DNA from: Acidobacteriota bacterium
GTDB taxonomy: Bacteria; Acidobacteriota; Terriglobia; Bryobacterales; Bryobacteraceae
Direction: 5' to 3'
Assembly: GCA_018268935.1 (NCBI GenBank)
Contig: JAFDVS010000100.1
Location: 17,476 to 73,474 of the forward strand
DNA: 55,999 nt
Part shown: positions 17,526 to 27,295 of the stretch, one piece after another
Numbering within the stretch: position 1 is the first letter of the stretch
Layout of the letters: each line of letters starts with the position of its first letter
Notes under the pieces: generated by a model
What the model was told of the DNA's origin: nothing
What the model saw: the letters and a program-made list of their open reading frames with translations, nothing else
Databases searched by the model: none
Made by a program: the position numbers and the translations under genes

Positions 17526-18303
17526 GGTGGTGCTCCTCCTTCGGCCCGAACTTCACGAAGTGCAGCACTGCGGTGAGAATGCCTCCGAGGAAGACGGCGT
17601 TTCCGAGCCATTTGAGCGGCCCTTTCCACAGGGACACGGTCCAGGGAATGTGCGGGTCTTTGGGCAATCCATATGTTTCCGGCTGATCGGCGTGCTTCAG
17701 CACGTAGATCACGTTGGTGCCGCCCACGCCCGGACCGTCATAGACACCGGCCTGGGTGAATCCATCGGCCTTCAGCTCTTCGGCACGCTTCTCGGCGAGG
17801 AACTTGAGGTCGGTGCGCGAGCCGAAGGTAAGGCAACTGGTGGGGCAGGTCTTGATGCAAGCCGGTTCCAATCCCACCGCCACACGGTCGCTGCACAAAG
17901 AACATTTGTACACCTTTTTGGTTTTTGGACTGAGCCGAGGCACATCGAACGGGCAGCCTGTGATGCAGTAGCCGCAGCCGATACAGTTGTCGCGGTTGAA
18001 ATCGACGATGCCGTTGCCGAGTTGGACAATCGCCCCTGGTGACGGGCAGGCCTTAATGCAGCCAGCGTCGGCGCAGTGCATGCACTGGTATTTCGCCATC
18101 AACCAGCTTTGCGCGCCGTTGATCTCAGCCTCGTTGAACTTGATGAGGTTCCAGAAATTCGGCGCCAGATCGGGCATGGTCTGGTAGGTGTTTTGAAACA
18201 CTCCCAGCGTGTACTCCTGATCGTTCCACTGCTGGCAAGCCACTTCGCAGGCTTTGCAGCCGATGCACAGGGTAGTGTCGATCAATTTGGCAACGGTCTG
18301 CAT
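17518..18303 (-). CDS. fdnH: Formate dehydrogenase beta subunit, 4x[4Fe-4S] ferredoxin-type
   Basis: The 261-residue protein shows four cysteine clusters: CIGCKACEVACQQWN, CMHCADAGCIKACP, CIGCGYCITGCPFDVP and CSLCSDRVAVGLEPACIKTC. Near the C-terminus is one transmembrane helix (WLGNAVFLGGILTAVLHFV) that anchors the subunit at the periplasmic face, as in FdnH. It relays electrons from the selenomolybdo-subunit to cytochrome b. There is no signal peptide of its own, consistent with Tat co-export together with the alpha subunit. Its ATG follows the alpha-subunit stop codon directly with no gap, so translation is probably coupled. Confidence 0.95.
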   Translation of the reverse strand: MQTVAKLIDTTLCIGCKACEVACQQWNDQEYTLGVFQNTYQTMPDLAPNFWNLIKFNEAEINGAQSWLMAKYQCMHCADAGCIKACPSPGAIVQLGNGIVDFNRDNCIGCGYCITGCPFDVPRLSPKTKKVYKCSLCSDRVAVGLEPACIKTCPTSCLTFGSRTDLKFLAEKRAEELKADGFTQAGVYDGPGVGGTNVIYVLKHADQPETYGLPKDPHIPWTVSLWKGPLKWLGNAVFLGGILTAVLHFVKFGPKEEHHRG

Positions 18304-21300
18304 CTAGGCTTTCTCCAGATTGACGAGGAACCCTTTGTATTCGGGAGTTCCGGAGTTGGGATCGTAAGCCGAGGGCGTGAGGTTATTGACGAGCGGCCCG
18401 CGGACGCGGCCGACGAATCCCCAGTGGATCGGGATGCCGATCTGATAAACCGTCTTGCCGGCCACTTTCAAAGGCCGGATGCGTTTGGTGACCAACGCGG
18501 GGCCTTCGACGTGCCCGCGCGCGGAGGTGACCTTCACCATATCGCCACCCTTGATGCCCTTCGCCGTGGCGAGTTCTTCGGGCAATTCGACGAAGAAATT
18601 TGACTGCAGCTCACTGCCTGACGCGACGTGCTTCGTCCAGTAGTGGAAATGCTCCGTGAGGCGGTAGGTGATGGCGACGTAGGGATAGTCCTTCGCTTCG
18701 CCAAGCTTGTCCAACGGCCCGTGAAACACGGTGGCGAGTGGATTCGAAGAGACGTTGGTGTGGAGCGGATTGGGCACGGGCGATTCCACAGGCTCGTAAT
18801 GTTCCGGGAACGGGCCTTCCACCAGATCGGCAGCGAAGAGTTTCGCCACGCCTTCGGGCAGCATGATGAATGCGCCGTAATCGGTGGGTTTCGCGTCGGC
18901 TTTGTAATCGGGCACTTCGCCGCGCCAGCGTTCGCCATCCCAGCGAATGGGGGTGCGGAGCGGATCCCAACCCTGGCCTTCGGCATTCGATGCGGCGCGG
19001 TTGTAGAGGATGCGGCGATTTGCGGGCCAGCTCCAACTCCAGTTGGGGTAGATACCGAGCCCGGTAGGATCTTCCTGCCCGCGGCGGGCCATCATGTTGC
19101 CTGCCTCCGTCCACGAGCCGGAATAAACCCAGTTGCCGCAGACCGTGGAGCCGTCATCCTTCAATTCGCCGAAGCCGTTCAACTGGCGGCCGGTAGCGAT
19201 CTCGCGACCGTTGACCTCGCGCGCCACTTCTTCGAGCGAGGGATTGAGGGGGTTGGTGTAATCCCAATTCATCCGCAGCAGGGGGTTGGGCGCTTTTCCG
19301 CCTTCTTTTTCGTAAAGTTCGCGCACGGCGAGAAACAGCCGCGACATGATTTCCTGATCGGGGCGCGCATCGCCAGGCGGCGGCAGTGCGGCGCGCTTCC
19401 ATTGCAGCCAGCGCGAGGAATTGACGAACGCTCCGTCCTTTTCGGCGAAGCAGGCAGCGGGGAGGAGGAAGGCTTCGGTTTGAATCTGTGTGGGATCGAC
19501 GAAGGTGGGATAGAATTTTTCGCCCAGCTTCTTGGCGTTCCAGAAGGCTGCGGTTTCGGTTTCGAAGTTCTCCACGACGATCATCCACTTGAGCTTGGCG
19601 AGAGCATTTAACATTTTCGGCGTGTTCGGCCCGTTGGCCACCGGGTTCATGCCGAAGCTGATGAAGCCCTCTATGCCGCCCTTGTGCATCTTGTCGAAGA
19701 ATGGACCCCAGCCGTAGTTTTCCGTCTCGCCGGGCTTGGGGATGTAGGAGTAACCGTAGCCGTTCTCTTTGGTGGCATGCTTGCCGTAGTAGGCTTTGAG
19801 CAAGCTGACCATGAATTTTGGCGTGTTTCCCCAGTAATTCAGCGAATTGGGGCGCAGTGCCTTGGGTGTGTTGGCCTTGAGGTAATCGTCGAGCGATTGC
19901 ATATTCGCTCGTGGAATCTTCAGATACCCCGGCAGGTTGTTCCACGAGCCCATGTCGGTGGACCCTTGGATATTGGCGTGGCCACGCTGCGCATTGATTC
20001 CGCCTCCCGGCATGCCGATGTTGCCGAGCATCAATTGCAGCATCGCCGCGGTGTGGATGAGCTGCACGGCATGGCTGTGCTGTGTCCACCCGAGTGCGTA
20101 GAGGATAGTGCCCGCACGGTCCGGCTTGCCGGTGGAGCAGATGATGGCGGCGGCTTTGCGGAATTCTTCCGCGGTACAACCGCAGATGTTCGCCACCGCG
20201 TCCGGCGTGTAGCGCGCATAGTGTTTGCGCATCAGTTGGAAGACGCTGCGCGGGTTCTCGAGCGTGGGGTCGACTTTGGCGAAGCCCTGCCCATCGGTTT
20301 CGTACTGCCAGGAAGCGCGGTCGTATTTCTTCGCGCCGGAATCCCAGCCGCTGAAATATCCTTCGGCGAAATCGAAGCCCTCTTTCACCAGGAACGACGC
20401 GTTGGTGTGGAGCTTCACGTAGTTTTCCTGATAGAGCTTGTTCTCGATGGCGTAATGAATCAGCCCGCCGAGAAAAGCGATATCGGTGCCGGCACGCATT
20501 GGTGTGTAGCTGTCGGAGACGGCAGCGGTGCGATTGAAGCGCGGATCGACGACTACGAGCTTCGCCTTGCGTTTCCGCCTGGCCTCCATGACAAAGCGGA
20601 AACCGACGGGATGATTCTCCGCGGGGTTGCCGCCCATGACAAGCACGACGTCGGCGTTGGACACATCGGTCCAACCGTTGGTCATTGCGCCTCTACCGAA
20701 GGATGCGGCCAAACTGGCCACGGTGGGGCCGTGTCAAAGCCGGCTTTGGTTCTCGTAGGAAAGAATGCCGAGTCCGAAGCGGAACTTGCTCAGCAGGTAG
20801 TTGATCTCGTTGGTGTCGGTGCAGCCGCCGATCATGGCGACGGAAGGGAGGCGGTTCACTTCCCTGCCCTGCTCATCTTTTTCGACGAAGGTGCGGTCGC
20901 GCGTGTCTTTGATGAGGCGCGCCATCTTCGTGTATGCGTCTTCCCAGGAGATGGGCTTCCACTCCGCCTGGCCGGGGGCACGATGCAGCGGGCGCGTGAG
21001 GCGCCGCTCATTGACCACGAACTCCTTGAGCGAAATGCCCTTCGAACAAAGCGTGCCGCGATTGACCGGGCTATCCGGGTCGCCTTCGATGTGGACCACC
21101 GTGGGATGGACGTTGCGGGCCTTGTCGCCCAGGGTGTGGATGATCACGCTGCAGCCCACCGCGCAGTAGGGACACACACTGTTCGTTTGCGTGGTGCGTG
21201 AAATTTTCAACTCGCGCGCGGCGGCAATGGCCGGCTTGAGATCGAGGCCAAGCGCGGTGACCGCGGCGCCCGCGCGAAGGGCGGAGCGCTGGAAGAACTG

Positions 21301-21324
21301 GCGACGGTTGATGGTATAGCCCAT
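18304..21324 (-). CDS. fdnG: Formate dehydrogenase alpha subunit, molybdopterin selenoprotein (UGA = selenocysteine 197)
   Basis: This is one 1006-residue protein read through an in-frame UGA (20736-20734). Upstream of the UGA are a Tat signal (NRRQFFQRSALRAGAAV) and a [4Fe-4S] site (CPYCAVGC at 51-58 plus Cys93). The sequence around the UGA reads SYENQSRL-U-HGPTVASLAASFGRGAMTN, matching the FdnG context where selenocysteine binds Mo in the bis-MGD site. Sec is residue 197 here and 196 in E. coli FdnG. Downstream, the molybdopterin oxidoreductase motifs continue (VMGGNPAENHPVGF, VVDPRFNRTAAVSD, GMPGGGINAQRGHANIQGST). It oxidises formate in the periplasm. A standard gene caller would split it into two ORFs ending and starting at the UGA. 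It heads the fdnGHI-fdhE operon. Confidence 0.95.
20700..20736 (-). promoter_or_regulatory. UGA selenocysteine codon with SECIS-like hairpin
   Basis: On the mRNA (minus strand) the UGA at 20736-20734 is followed 12 bases later by a 6-bp stem-loop, GUGGCC-AGUUU-GGCCGC (20721-20705), whose pairing includes one G-U pair. Bacterial SECIS elements sit directly 3' of the UGA inside the coding region and present a GU in a small apical loop to SelB; the AGUUU loop fits this. Position and loop agree with what is known for E. coli fdhF and fdnG. SelB binding is inferred, not shown. Confidence 0.75.
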
Positions 21325-21371
21325 GACGAGGTCTTAGGATGTTGTATCACATAGCCGTAGGATTAAGCTGA

Positions 21372-21400
21372 TTGCTGGAGACGTAGCCACGGGGTATGAT
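21372..21400 (+). promoter_or_regulatory. Sigma70-like promoter for TonB receptor gene, leaderless arrangement
   Basis: TTGCTG (21372-21377) and TATGAT (21395-21400) are separated by exactly 17 bases. The -10 box ends 6 bases before the ATG at 21407, so transcription should begin at or next to the start codon. There is no ribosome-binding site between them. The match to the housekeeping consensus is 4/6 and 5/6. Confidence 0.65.
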
Positions 21401-21406
21401 CCACCC

Positions 21407-24400
21407 ATGAAGCTTCTTTGGTCTTTGTTTTTGCTGTTGGTGATTTCGGCGCTCGTTTTTGGACAGGCGACGGAAGGGACGATTCTTGGTTCGATTGTTG
21501 ATCCCACGGGAGCGGCGGTGCCCAATGCGCCGGTGCGTGTTACGAATACCGGGACTGGCGTGGCTCGCAGCGCGGCTACGAACGATGCGGGCGAATACAC
21601 GGTGACGAATCTGCCGCTTGGCAACTACTCTGTGAGCGCGGAGGTATCCGGCTTTAAGAAGGCCGTGCATCCGCCGGTGCCGATCACGGTGAAAGCGCGT
21701 GTGCGTGTCGATTTGCGACTGGAGGTTGGGGAGACATCGCAAAGTGTGGAAGTGACTGTGGCCACGCCGCTGCTGAAGACGGACACGGCGGAAGTGGGCG
21801 GTGTCGTTTCGCGCCAGGTGCTGCAGGATGTGCCTGTGTTCGGGCGCAATTTTCTTGCGCTGGCAGCGCTGGTGCCTGGCACGACCAATGGGCCGCCAGC
21901 CAGCCGGCAGCGCGATTTTTCGGGTGCATCGGTGAATGTGGGCGGCGCATCGGCGGAAGCGAACAACTTCATCATCGACGGCATTTCGAACAACATGGAG
22001 TTTTCCGGCGCGATGGGCGTGGTTCCGGCGATCGATGCCATTCAGGAGTTCGCCATTCAAACCAGCCAGTACTCGGCGGAGTTTGGGCGCTCCGGCGGCG
22101 GCATTGTGAATCTGGGCATCAAGTCCGGCAGCAACGAATGGCACGGCTTCGCTTACGACTATCTGCGCAATGACAAATTCGACGCGCGGCCGTTCGATTT
22201 CACATTCACCAACCAGCCGAAGCAGCCGCTGCGGCGCAATCAGTTCGGCGGCGGGCTGGGCATGCCGATCATTCGCAACCGTGTATTTCTGTTTGGAAAT
22301 TACGAAGGCATTCGCAATCCGAGCGCAAACATCAGCAGCTACATCATGGCGGATGCAGCGGAACGCGCGGGCGATTTTTCGACGTCGGCGATTGTCTACG
22401 CCGATCCCGCAACGGCACGGCCGGACGCTTCGAACGCGCTCGGTATCCGCACGCCGTTTCCGGGCAACCGGGTGCCGGCGGCGCGCATTGACCCGATGAC
22501 GACACGGATGCTGAGCTTCTTCCCGCTGCCCAACTTCCGCGATCCGAACCCGAACGTCCGCAATAATTTTCTGGTGGCGGAGAAGAACAACGACTCGCTC
22601 GATTCATTCAATTTCAAGGGCGATGGCGTGGTGAACGATCGCAACTCGGTCACGGGGCGGATCTCGCAGCAACGGGGCGGGCGGCGCCGTTCGTTCTGGA
22701 TGCCCGATGACCGGCTGGGCGGCATCGCCTCGCTGGACGGCACCAACACCGGCCTCACGTTCACGCACGTGTTCCGTCCGACGCTGGTGAATGAAGCACG
22801 CGCCGGCTACAACTATCTCCGCTTCGGCAATGAAATGCTGAACCAGGAGAACGTGATGGATGAGTTCAAGATTCCCGGATGGAACACGGTTTCCTTCGCC
22901 CGAGGGTTCCCGGCCTACAGCTTGCGGAATTACACCGCGACGTCGATCATCCGGCCCATAGCCAGTGTTCCCACGCCGTTCTTCCTAGTGGAGCATTCCT
23001 GGCAATTCATGGATAACCTGAGCTGGCAGCGGGGCAAGCATGCGCTGAAGTTTGGTGTGGAAGCGGGGCGCATCGCCAACAACCGTTTCCAGGGCCGCAA
23101 TGGTGGCGGCGCATTGAGCTATGACGGAACGTATTCGACACCGCGTGTGGGCGCTGCACTGGAGGTGTTGCGTACCGGGATGACGGATGCACTGCTCAAT
23201 CAGGCACGCTCGTTTTCCACGAACTATCAGTTTGACGGCGTGCGCATACGCTCGACACGCTGGAGTTCTTTCGTGCAGGATGATTTCCGCGTCAGTGCGA
23301 AGCTGACGCTGAATCTGGGGCTGCGCTGGGAGTACTTCAGCCCTTGGAAGGAGGAGCAGGACCGGTTACTGAACTTCGATCTGCGGACGGGCGAGCGGCT
23401 GCTGGCGGAAAGCACGCGGCCAATTATTCGCGACCTGATCGGCATTCCCAACGGCAACATGCCCGCGGGATGGCGCTATGCCAGCAACAGTGAGATATTG
23501 CCGAAGCCCAATCGCACGAATTTTTCGCCGCGGTTCGGCTATGCCTACAATGCGGGGCGCAACGTGGTGTTTCGCGGTGGGTACGGCATCTTCTACGCCG
23601 CCACGGTGAGCAATAACTTCAACAATGCAGGCACGGACGGCAGCCCGTTCTTCTTCGACTTTGCACTGGCGAGCGAGCTGGATAAATCGATTCTGCCGCG
23701 CGACGGGTTCCCGGCTGGTGGAGCTTCCGGGGCATTCGCCGCGCGCACTTTCAGCGCCTACTACGGACCGCTGCTGCGTCCCGATCCGTATACGCAGAAA
23801 TGGAACTTCAACATTCAGTGGAACCCGGTGCGGAAGACGGCGCTGGAGGTTGGCTATAGCGGGCAGCGGGCACTGAAGTTCTCCACGTTGTCGTATGGCA
23901 ATTCGCCGCAACCAGGGGCGGGTGCAGTGCAGGATCGCCGGCCGTATCCGAACGTCGGCTCTTTCCTTTCTTATCTGCCGGTGAATGATTCGAACTATAA
24001 CGGTTTGGAGATTACAGTAAAGCAGCAGGAGTTCAAGGGACTATATTTCCAAAGTGCATTTACGTTCTCTAAATCGATGGCGTACACAACGGGCACGGAT
24101 GGCGGGGTGCTCAACGATCCCTACAACTTCCGCTACGACTACGGCATGGCGAACTACGATTTCCGCAAGCGCTGGGTTTCGGCGGTGACTTGGAAACCGA
24201 AGTATGGGCAGAGCTGGAATCCGGTGATTCGCTACATCGTAGCCGGATGGGAGACATCGAGCCTGCTCACACTGCAGGGTGGTTTCCCGTTCACGGTAGG
24301 TGTCAGCGGGCCGCAGTTGAACAACGGGGCGGGCTCGAATCGGGCCAATCTTGTGGGCAATTTTGATCTGGGCTCGGCGGCCACACGCGACCGCTGGTTC

Positions 24401-24682
24401 GATACCAGTGCTTTCACCGCGCCGCCGAATTTCGTATGGGGCGCGCAGGGCAAGAATCTGCTGCGCACGCCGGGACTGGCGCAACTCGATTTCTCGTTCC
24501 AGAAGATTTTCCCGGTAAGAGAAGCGAAGCGCATCACGGTGCGGATGGAGTCGCAGAATTTTCTTAACCGTGTGCAACTGGGGGCTCCCGCTGCTACGCT
24601 GGGCTCACCGAATTTCGGTGTCATTCGCAGCCTGCAGGCAGGGCCGAGAAACATTCAACTGGTAGGGAGGTTCGATTTCTGA
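21407..24682 (+). CDS. TonB-dependent receptor, Oar-like
   Basis: The 1091-residue protein begins with a signal peptide (MKLLWSLFLLLVISALVFGQ). A carboxypeptidase-regulatory-like domain follows at about 23-105 (GSIVDPTGAAVPNAPVRV; YTVTNLPLGNYSVSAEVSGF), then a plug with FIIDGISNN and SAEFGRSGGGIVNLGIKSG, and a long barrel ending NIQLVGRFDF with terminal Phe. It begins a cluster with a secreted beta-propeller protein (1-base overlap), an enolase-superfamily enzyme and a membrane protein, so it probably imports the sugar or polymer fragments handled by that cluster. A leaderless promoter lies directly upstream. Its start faces the divergent formate dehydrogenase operon across 82 bases. The ligand is unknown. 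Confidence 0.93.
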   Translation: MKLLWSLFLLLVISALVFGQATEGTILGSIVDPTGAAVPNAPVRVTNTGTGVARSAATNDAGEYTVTNLPLGNYSVSAEVSGFKKAVHPPVPITVKARVRVDLRLEVGETSQSVEVTVATPLLKTDTAEVGGVVSRQVLQDVPVFGRNFLALAALVPGTTNGPPASRQRDFSGASVNVGGASAEANNFIIDGISNNMEFSGAMGVVPAIDAIQEFAIQTSQYSAEFGRSGGGIVNLGIKSGSNEWHGFAYDYLRNDKFDARPFDFTFTNQPKQPLRRNQFGGGLGMPIIRNRVFLFGNYEGIRNPSANISSYIMADAAERAGDFSTSAIVYADPATARPDASNALGIRTPFPGNRVPAARIDPMTTRMLSFFPLPNFRDPNPNVRNNFLVAEKNNDSLDSFNFKGDGVVNDRNSVTGRISQQRGGRRRSFWMPDDRLGGIASLDGTNTGLTFTHVFRPTLVNEARAGYNYLRFGNEMLNQENVMDEFKIPGWNTVSFARGFPAYSLRNYTATSIIRPIASVPTPFFLVEHSWQFMDNLSWQRGKHALKFGVEAGRIANNRFQGRNGGGALSYDGTYSTPRVGAALEVLRTGMTDALLNQARSFSTNYQFDGVRIRSTRWSSFVQDDFRVSAKLTLNLGLRWEYFSPWKEEQDRLLNFDLRTGERLLAESTRPIIRDLIGIPNGNMPAGWRYASNSEILPKPNRTNFSPRFGYAYNAGRNVVFRGGYGIFYAATVSNNFNNAGTDGSPFFFDFALASELDKSILPRDGFPAGGASGAFAARTFSAYYGPLLRPDPYTQKWNFNIQWNPVRKTALEVGYSGQRALKFSTLSYGNSPQPGAGAVQDRRPYPNVGSFLSYLPVNDSNYNGLEITVKQQEFKGLYFQSAFTFSKSMAYTTGTDGGVLNDPYNFRYDYGMANYDFRKRWVSAVTWKPKYGQSWNPVIRYIVAGWETSSLLTLQGGFPFTVGVSGPQLNNGAGSNRANLVGNFDLGSAATRDRWFDTSAFTAPPNFVWGAQGKNLLRTPGLAQLDFSFQKIFPVREAKRITVRMESQNFLNRVQLGAPAATLGSPNFGVIRSLQAGPRNIQLVGRFDF

Positions 24683-26124
24683 TGATCACGCGGCGGCTAT
24701 TTCTGGGAGCATCGGCGGTGGCCATGGCTCCCTCGGCGCACGGGGCGGGCGCACTCGTTCTGGGTACGCGGCGCGAACTTTTCGTGGACCGGTACCTGAT
24801 TGAGCGGCTGAGCGGGGCAACATTGCGGCTGGCCGCTCCACGCCGCGAGGACCCGGCGATGGTGCTGGATCGTGCGTGGGAAGGGCAGTTTTCGAACTAC
24901 GTGACGGTGATTCGCGATGGCGGGGAATACCGGCTGTATTATCGCGGCCTGCCTGACGCCGGGAAGGATCTGAGCACATCGGAAGTCACCTGTTACGCCA
25001 CTTCAAAGGATGGGAAGCATTTCACGCGTCCCGAACTCGGCCTGTACGAAGTGCAGGGCACGCGCAAGAACAACGTGATTCTAGCGGGCACTCCGCCATT
25101 CCAGAGCAACTTCAGTCCGATGCTGGACACGCGGCCCGGGGTGAAGGAAGAGCAGCGATTCAAGGCGCTGGCGGGATCGGTGAAACCCGGTCTGGCCGCT
25201 TATCAATCCGCGGACGGCATCCACTGGAAGAAGATGCGTGAGGAGCCAGTGTTTACCGCCGGTGTCTTCGATTCGCAAAATCTTGCGTTCTGGTCTGAAA
25301 CGGAGCAGAAATACGTAATGTATTTCCGCACGTTCAAGCGATTTAACGGAAAAGGCGTGCGCTGGATCAGCCGCACCACCAGCGACGACTTCGTGCACTG
25401 GGCGGCGCCCGACGATATGACGTTCGGCGATGCCCCGCCCGAGCACATGTACGTGAATCAGACGCATCCCTACTACCGCGCGCCGCATATCTACATCGCG
25501 CTGGCCGCTCGCTTCATGCCGGGCCGGCAGGTGATGTCGGACGAGGAAGCGAAGTCGCTGGGCGTGAATCCCGGCTACTACAAGGATTGTGCCGACGCGG
25601 TGTTGCTCACTTCGCGCGGCGGCACGGCTTATGACCGGACGTTTCTCGAAGCGTTCTTGCGACCCGGACTGGGCGTGGAAAACTGGGTGTCGCGCAACAA
25701 TTACCCGGCGCTGAACACGGTGGAGACGGGGAAGGACGAGATCTCGCTGTACACGCTGAGCAACTATGGCCAACCGGGGACGCACCTGCGCCGCTATTCG
25801 CTCGGCATGGACCGCTTCGCTTCGGTCAACGCGGGCTACGGGGGCGGTGAATTGCTGACGAAGGCGGTGACGTTCAGTGGATCCAGGTTGTTGCTGAATT
25901 ATTCCACCTCAGCCCCCGGCGGGATTCGCACGGAGATTCAGGACGAGGGTGGGACTCCGATTCCCGGTTTCACGCTGGCGGACAGCGTGGAGTTGATCGG
26001 AGACCAGATTGAGCGCGCCGTGCGTTGGAAGGCGGGGAGTGATGTTTCTTCGCTTGCGGGGAAAGCGGTGCGGCTGCGCATGGTGATGAAAGACGCGGAC
26101 GTGTTTGCGCTGCGATTTGGATAA
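24682..26124 (+). CDS. Secreted five-bladed beta-propeller glycoside-hydrolase-like protein
   Basis: The 480-residue protein carries a Tat-like leader (MITRRLFLGASAVAMAPSAHG). The mature part begins LGTRRELFVDRYLIERLSGA, a beginning I associate with acidobacterial and planctomycete secreted proteins of GH43/GH32-like propeller fold. Repeating segments such as YVTVIRDGGEYRLYYRG, CYATSKDGKHFTRPELGLYE, LAAYQSADGIHWKKM and WISRTTSDDFVHWAAPD have the blade pattern of GH32/GH43/GH130-type propellers (a DG.HW-like turn followed by the next strand). I cannot point to a catalytic triad with confidence, so activity is unproven. Its ATG overlaps the receptor stop by one base. With the enolase-superfamily enzyme downstream, a role in degrading a carbohydrate is a fair inference. 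Confidence 0.7.
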   Translation: MITRRLFLGASAVAMAPSAHGAGALVLGTRRELFVDRYLIERLSGATLRLAAPRREDPAMVLDRAWEGQFSNYVTVIRDGGEYRLYYRGLPDAGKDLSTSEVTCYATSKDGKHFTRPELGLYEVQGTRKNNVILAGTPPFQSNFSPMLDTRPGVKEEQRFKALAGSVKPGLAAYQSADGIHWKKMREEPVFTAGVFDSQNLAFWSETEQKYVMYFRTFKRFNGKGVRWISRTTSDDFVHWAAPDDMTFGDAPPEHMYVNQTHPYYRAPHIYIALAARFMPGRQVMSDEEAKSLGVNPGYYKDCADAVLLTSRGGTAYDRTFLEAFLRPGLGVENWVSRNNYPALNTVETGKDEISLYTLSNYGQPGTHLRRYSLGMDRFASVNAGYGGGELLTKAVTFSGSRLLLNYSTSAPGGIRTEIQDEGGTPIPGFTLADSVELIGDQIERAVRWKAGSDVSSLAGKAVRLRMVMKDADVFALRFG

Positions 26125-26143
26125 AGATCAGGCCCGTTTTGAT

Positions 26144-26149
26144 TAGAAT
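26144..26149 (+). promoter_or_regulatory. Candidate -10 box (TAGAAT) 6 bases before a start codon
   Basis: TAGAAT at 26144-26149 lies 6 bases before the ATG at 26156, the same spacing as upstream of 21407 and 52576. No convincing -35 box is seen at 16-18 bases upstream and no ribosome-binding site is present. It may give a leaderless transcript internal to the cluster. Confidence 0.35.
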
Positions 26150-26155
26150 ATACCA

Positions 26156-27295
26156 ATGCCTTGGTCTGATCCTGTCATCACGGAAGTGCATGTCCACAAA
26201 TTGAGCGGCCAGTTGCGCGAAGGGTTCGGGTGGTCTTTGAACTACACCAAAACGCGGCAAGCGACGCTCGTCGAAGTGCGGACCGAATCGGGATTGACGG
26301 GCTGGGGGGACGGCTACTTCGGCGGTGAGTATCTGCTGCACAATCCGTCGCTGGTGATCGGGCGATCGCCGTTTGAAGCGGAGGCCATCTTCGATTCTCT
26401 GCGGACTCCAGGTGGTTTTCAGAAGCGGTCAAGCCCGCCGCAGTGTGGCGGCCTGGATGTCGCTCTGTGGGACTTGCAGGGCCAGGCGCTGGGCAAGCCC
26501 ATTCATGCACTGCTCGGTGGGCGGCGGCACTCGCGCGTGGAACCGTATTGCACGGCGTTGTACTGGAAGCACTGGGGCGATGGCGAGGCGCTGGCCGAAG
26601 AAGCGGTGGAGTTTGAACAGCAAGGCTATCGCACCATCAAGATGAAGATTGGCTACGGCCCGGAGATCGATGTGCGGGTGGTACGGCAGGTGCGCGAAGC
26701 GCTGAAACCGGAAACCGCTCTGGCCGTGGACGCCAACTGCGCCTATGATGCGGGTACGGCGGCGATGCTCGGGCGGATGCTGGAGCCGTTCGGCCTCGCC
26801 TGGTGGGAAGAGCCGATCCTGGCGGAGGACTATGCGGGCTATGCGCGATTGCGGCAGGCGTTCTCCATTCCGCTGGCGAGCGGCGAATCCATGACCACCG
26901 ATGCCATTGCCGAGCATTACGTAGCGCCGCGACTCATCGACATTGTGCAGCCCGATATCGAGAGTGTGGGATTCACCGGCGGGCGCCGATTGACGTGGCT
27001 CACCTGGCTGCAGCACCAACGCCTGATCCCGCACAACTGGGGGACCGCTGTGCGCACAGCGAGCGAGTTGCACTGGACGTCCACGATTCCCACGCCCACA
27101 GATGCACTGTTCCAGCGACAGAGCATGTTTGAGTTCGACCGCACCGAGCACCCCTTCCGCGATGCCGTCATCGCGCAGAAGATCGACATTGAGGAGGGCG
27201 GCTTGATCACCGTACCGAGCGGGCCGGGGCTGGGTGTCGATGTCATCCCCGATGCCGTGGCACAATTCACTACGGAACATCTCGTGGTGAAATGA
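26156..27295 (+). CDS. Enolase-superfamily enzyme, mandelate racemase/muconate lactonizing type
   Basis: The 379-residue protein has the capping domain followed by the TIM barrel of this superfamily. The active site is complete: Lys pair K162-M-K164 (TIKMKIGYG), metal ligands Asp192 (VDANCAYD), Glu218/219 (WWEEPI) and Glu244 (LASGES), and His293 in IPHNWGTAVRTASE. The KxK pair together with the late His suggests a sugar-acid dehydratase, epimerase or lactone cycloisomerase, for example of the galactarolactone cycloisomerase kind; the exact substrate cannot be read from the sequence. It acts in the cytoplasm. It follows the secreted propeller protein by 31 bases and overlaps the next gene by 4 bases (ATGA), so it is part of the same catabolic cluster. 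Confidence 0.88.
   Translation: MPWSDPVITEVHVHKLSGQLREGFGWSLNYTKTRQATLVEVRTESGLTGWGDGYFGGEYLLHNPSLVIGRSPFEAEAIFDSLRTPGGFQKRSSPPQCGGLDVALWDLQGQALGKPIHALLGGRRHSRVEPYCTALYWKHWGDGEALAEEAVEFEQQGYRTIKMKIGYGPEIDVRVVRQVREALKPETALAVDANCAYDAGTAAMLGRMLEPFGLAWWEEPILAEDYAGYARLRQAFSIPLASGESMTTDAIAEHYVAPRLIDIVQPDIESVGFTGGRRLTWLTWLQHQRLIPHNWGTAVRTASELHWTSTIPTPTDALFQRQSMFEFDRTEHPFRDAVIAQKIDIEEGGLITVPSGPGLGVDVIPDAVAQFTTEHLVVK

Noticed and set aside
20734..20736. Nonsense mutation splitting the formate dehydrogenase alpha gene into two
   Set aside because: The stop is UGA at the known selenocysteine position, with a SECIS-like hairpin after it and intact sequence on both sides; decay would not place it there.
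18628..21201. Open frames on the plus strand (327 and 505 codons) opposite the formate dehydrogenase alpha gene
   Set aside because: They overlap a gene with complete catalytic motifs on the minus strand and show no recognisable domain.
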